From Mucilaginibacter saanensis (lineage in GTDB: Bacteria; Bacteroidota; Bacteroidia; Sphingobacteriales; Sphingobacteriaceae): 64,000 nucleotides of DNA. Position numbers and translations under genes: made by a program. Numbering within the stretch: the stretch's first letter is position 1; each line of letters opens with the position of its first letter. Location: positions 682,001-746,000 of the forward strand of contig NZ_JACHBZ010000001.1 in NCBI RefSeq assembly GCF_014200575.1, in the 5' to 3' direction. The notes under the pieces were generated by a model that was not told where the DNA came from, made no database searches, and saw only the letters and a list, made by a program, of their open reading frames with translations. Shown here piece by piece: positions 61,984 through 64,000 of the stretch.

Positions 61984-63498
61984 ATGATGAAAAAAATAAT
62001 CATATTATCAATTGCACTTTTCAGCATATCTGCAATTTCCTGCAATAAATTTTTGGATGAAAAGCCTTCGAGTTTTTATACTTCAGACAATTATTACAAA
62101 AGTTACCAGCAGGCACAAAACGCTGTAAACGGTATTTACACTTTTACCCGTGATTTCTATGCAGCTGTGGGGCTTTACGAAGAAGATGCTATGCTCATGC
62201 TGGAAAACCCCACGGGCCAGGCCAAAAGTGATATCAATCAATCTAATAACAATGCCAATTTGCGGAACTTGACCATGCAAACTACAGATCTTTATTTTAA
62301 CGTATGGTGGCGTAGTTCGTATAAAGGTATTGATGCAGCAAATCTGGCTATTCAGAATATACCTTTAATTCCGGCATCCGTTGTTACGGATGTACAGAAA
62401 AATCAGTTGCTGGGACAAGCCAGATTTTTGCGGGCCTGGTTCTATTTTAATCTGGTAAGGATATACGGCGATGTTCCTTTAGTTACCGAGCCTACCACCA
62501 GCGCTGCTGGGCTTCAGATACCGCGGACAGCTACGAAAGACGTTTATGAAAAATTAATTGTACCTGATTTACTTGCTGCAGAACAAAGCGGATTGCCTTT
62601 TTCTGATCAAACTGGAAGAGTAGCTATTGGGGCAGTAAAGTCACTTTTGGCAAAGGTTTATGAAACAATGGCGGGTTTCCCTTTGCAGCAGAAGGACAAA
62701 TTGCCACTGGCTAAACAAGAGGCTTTGGATGTGATTAACTCCGGGAAATATACACTTTACCAAAATTATGATCAGTTCCGCGATGCGGCAAATGATAACA
62801 AAATGGAGAACATTTTTATGGTGCAATTTGCCCCTGGGATTGCAGGCAACCCTATGTTTTCCTTTACGCTTCCAAGTTTCAGTTACATTTCCAATGGACA
62901 ACAAGAAATAGGTACACTTTTGCCAGAAGATACATTTTTTGCATCATATAGCGCATCTGATAAGCGGAAACAGGAAAAGCAGTTTTTTTACTCTCATTAC
63001 CCCAACTTTTCAACCGGGGTGGACGTGCAGTTCAAAAACGGGGAACACATTTACAAGTTTTGGGATGACGTGGCCCAGGCGAGTGGGCAGGGTTCTGGGA
63101 AATGTTTTCCTATAATACGTCTTTCGGATATCATGCTGCTCTATGCTGAAGCTCAAAATGAGGCTGACGGAATGCCGGACGCAAATAGTTATAATTATAT
63201 TAATGCAATACGGGCAAGGGCAAATTTGACACCGTTGGCTGGCCTAAGCGAGGATCAGTTTCGCCAGGCTGTGTGGCGCGAAAGAAATCATGAACTTTGT
63301 TTTGAAAACATAACATGGTTTGATATGGTAAGAACAAGGATGGTATATGACACGAAAAATGATGCTTTTGTTCCCATGGTAGGATATACTCTCCCTGGTA
63401 ATAACACCGCAAAATTCCAGACCAAACATTACTTATTCCCTATACCACAGGCAGAAATAGATGCTAATCCGAAGCTTACTCAGAATCCAGGATATTAG
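61984..63498 (+). CDS. susD: SusD/RagB-family nutrient-binding lipoprotein
   Basis: The 504-residue protein has a lipobox (ISAISC, then NKFLDEKPSSFYT, typical of SusD). TPR-like helices (QAQNAVNGIYTF) and the conserved QARFLRAWFYFNLVRIYGDVPLV mark the family, as do LLYAEAQNEADG and WRERNHELCFEN toward the C-terminus. It caps the SusC barrel and binds the glycan. It is co-transcribed with susC. Confidence 0.96.
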   Translation: MMKKIIILSIALFSISAISCNKFLDEKPSSFYTSDNYYKSYQQAQNAVNGIYTFTRDFYAAVGLYEEDAMLMLENPTGQAKSDINQSNNNANLRNLTMQTTDLYFNVWWRSSYKGIDAANLAIQNIPLIPASVVTDVQKNQLLGQARFLRAWFYFNLVRIYGDVPLVTEPTTSAAGLQIPRTATKDVYEKLIVPDLLAAEQSGLPFSDQTGRVAIGAVKSLLAKVYETMAGFPLQQKDKLPLAKQEALDVINSGKYTLYQNYDQFRDAANDNKMENIFMVQFAPGIAGNPMFSFTLPSFSYISNGQQEIGTLLPEDTFFASYSASDKRKQEKQFFYSHYPNFSTGVDVQFKNGEHIYKFWDDVAQASGQGSGKCFPIIRLSDIMLLYAEAQNEADGMPDANSYNYINAIRARANLTPLAGLSEDQFRQAVWRERNHELCFENITWFDMVRTRMVYDTKNDAFVPMVGYTLPGNNTAKFQTKHYLFPIPQAEIDANPKLTQNPGY

Positions 63499-63588
63499 AC
63501 GGCTTATTAATTACCTTTAGCGTACAACAACCTGAATTAAATTATAAAAGATCGCTAAAAGACTTAAATATTTTTACTTAACCAAAAC

Positions 63589-64000
63589 ATGAAATTACAA
63601 GGGAACGCATACGTAACGCTGATTTGTTTTACAGCAGGGCTGGGCGGGTTTTTATTTGGATTTGACACCGCCGTTATATCAGGAGCAATTAATTTTTTGC
63701 GAAACCAGTTCCATTTATCTGCCGTTATGGAAGGCTGGTTAATGAGTTCAGCATTGTTGGGTTGTGTATTTGGAGCCGCGATTTCAGGTTATTTGGCTGA
63801 TAAATACGGCCGAAAAAAAATATTACTGCTTTCAGCGATCTTATTTATTGTATCTGCCGCTGGTTGTGCCATTGCCATAACCCCGGCCTTTCTTGTAATT
63901 GCAAGGATTGTAGGGGGTATTGGAGTCGGCTTTGCCGCTATGGTTGCCCCTATGTTCATTTCAGAACTATCACCTGCAAACTTACGGGGCCGGTTGGTTT
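63589..64000 (+). CDS. MFS sugar porter (XylE/GLUT-like), cut by the window end
   Basis: The visible 137 residues begin MKLQGNAYVTLICFTAGLGG and include GFLFGFDTAVISGA, DKYGRKK (the MFS motif between helices 2 and 3), RIVGGIGVGFA and PMFISELSPANLRGR, signatures of the sugar porter family. It would take monosaccharides through the inner membrane after SusC/SusD uptake. It follows susD by 90 bp on the same strand and is probably part of the same operon. The C-terminal two thirds lie outside. Confidence 0.92.
   Translation, partial: MKLQGNAYVTLICFTAGLGGFLFGFDTAVISGAINFLRNQFHLSAVMEGWLMSSALLGCVFGAAISGYLADKYGRKKILLLSAILFIVSAAGCAIAITPAFLVIARIVGGIGVGFAAMVAPMFISELSPANLRGRLV

Noticed and set aside
63499..63588. 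Copy of the kdgK/susC promoter element before the MFS gene
   Set aside because: GACTTAAATATTTTT resembles it only loosely and no TAnnTTTG box follows at the right distance; co-transcription with susCD is simpler.

Overview
The window is a piece of a Bacteroidota chromosome, most likely Sphingobacteriaceae (Mucilaginibacter or Pedobacter type; genus is inferred from gene content, not proven). Signs are SusC/SusD and Oar-like TonB-dependent receptors, a short primary sigma factor without region 1.1, type III glutamine synthetase, promoters of the TAnnTTTG type, starts without Shine-Dalgarno sequences, and palindromic intergenic repeats. About 45 protein genes and one tRNA are supported. Most are housekeeping genes.

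Layout. 1-6.4 kb: end of a LOG-family gene, a sodium:solute symporter, a monooxygenase-fold protein, recR, a glycosyltransferase, a short-chain dehydrogenase and a Kir-type potassium channel. 6.4-10.4 kb: a partial tryptophan operon, trpD, a fused trpF-trpB and trpA, preceded by a complete attenuator (15-residue leader with three Trp codons, competing hairpins, intrinsic terminator). trpE, trpG and trpC are not here. 10.5-27.5 kb: tsaC-like, yceI, glutamate-synthase-like, sucC, an ABC ATPase with a HAD-like protein, an S41 protease, smc, phzF-like, endonuclease V, sigA, a metallo-hydrolase and lpdA. 27.8-36 kb: two tandem paralogous Oar-like receptors and an NHL beta-propeller lipoprotein. 36-46 kb: purM, then a nitrogen block of glnN, amt, a porin, a DUF4468 protein and a second amt. 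46-55.6 kb: tonB, purL, a VOC protein, trmN6-like, a phosphoesterase, rnhA, a copper-type P-ATPase and tRNA-His. 55.9-64 kb: a carbohydrate-use locus with KDG kinase (frameshifted), KDPG aldolase, an AraC regulator, susC, susD and the start of a sugar transporter.

How genes work together. The 3' locus would take up an oligosaccharide or uronate through SusC/SusD and an inner-membrane MFS porter, then convert 2-keto-3-deoxygluconate by KdgK and KdgA. The kdgK and susC promoters share a 23-bp element (20 of 23 identical) placed exactly 31 bp before the same -7 box, which points to one activator, probably the AraC protein encoded between them. glnN and the first amt are divergent around a 600-bp AT-rich region. 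The second amt has three hairpins with similar 9-nt loops in its upstream region.

Most notable observations: the trp attenuator in front of trpD; the TrpF-TrpB fusion; the shared kdgK/susC promoter architecture; the triple hairpin before the second amt gene; a perfect 34-bp palindrome between yceI and the divergent glutamate-synthase-like gene; and several promoters so close to the start codon that the mRNAs should be leaderless. I saw no CRISPR array, prophage, insertion sequence or rRNA operon, and no obvious new multi-gene defence system.
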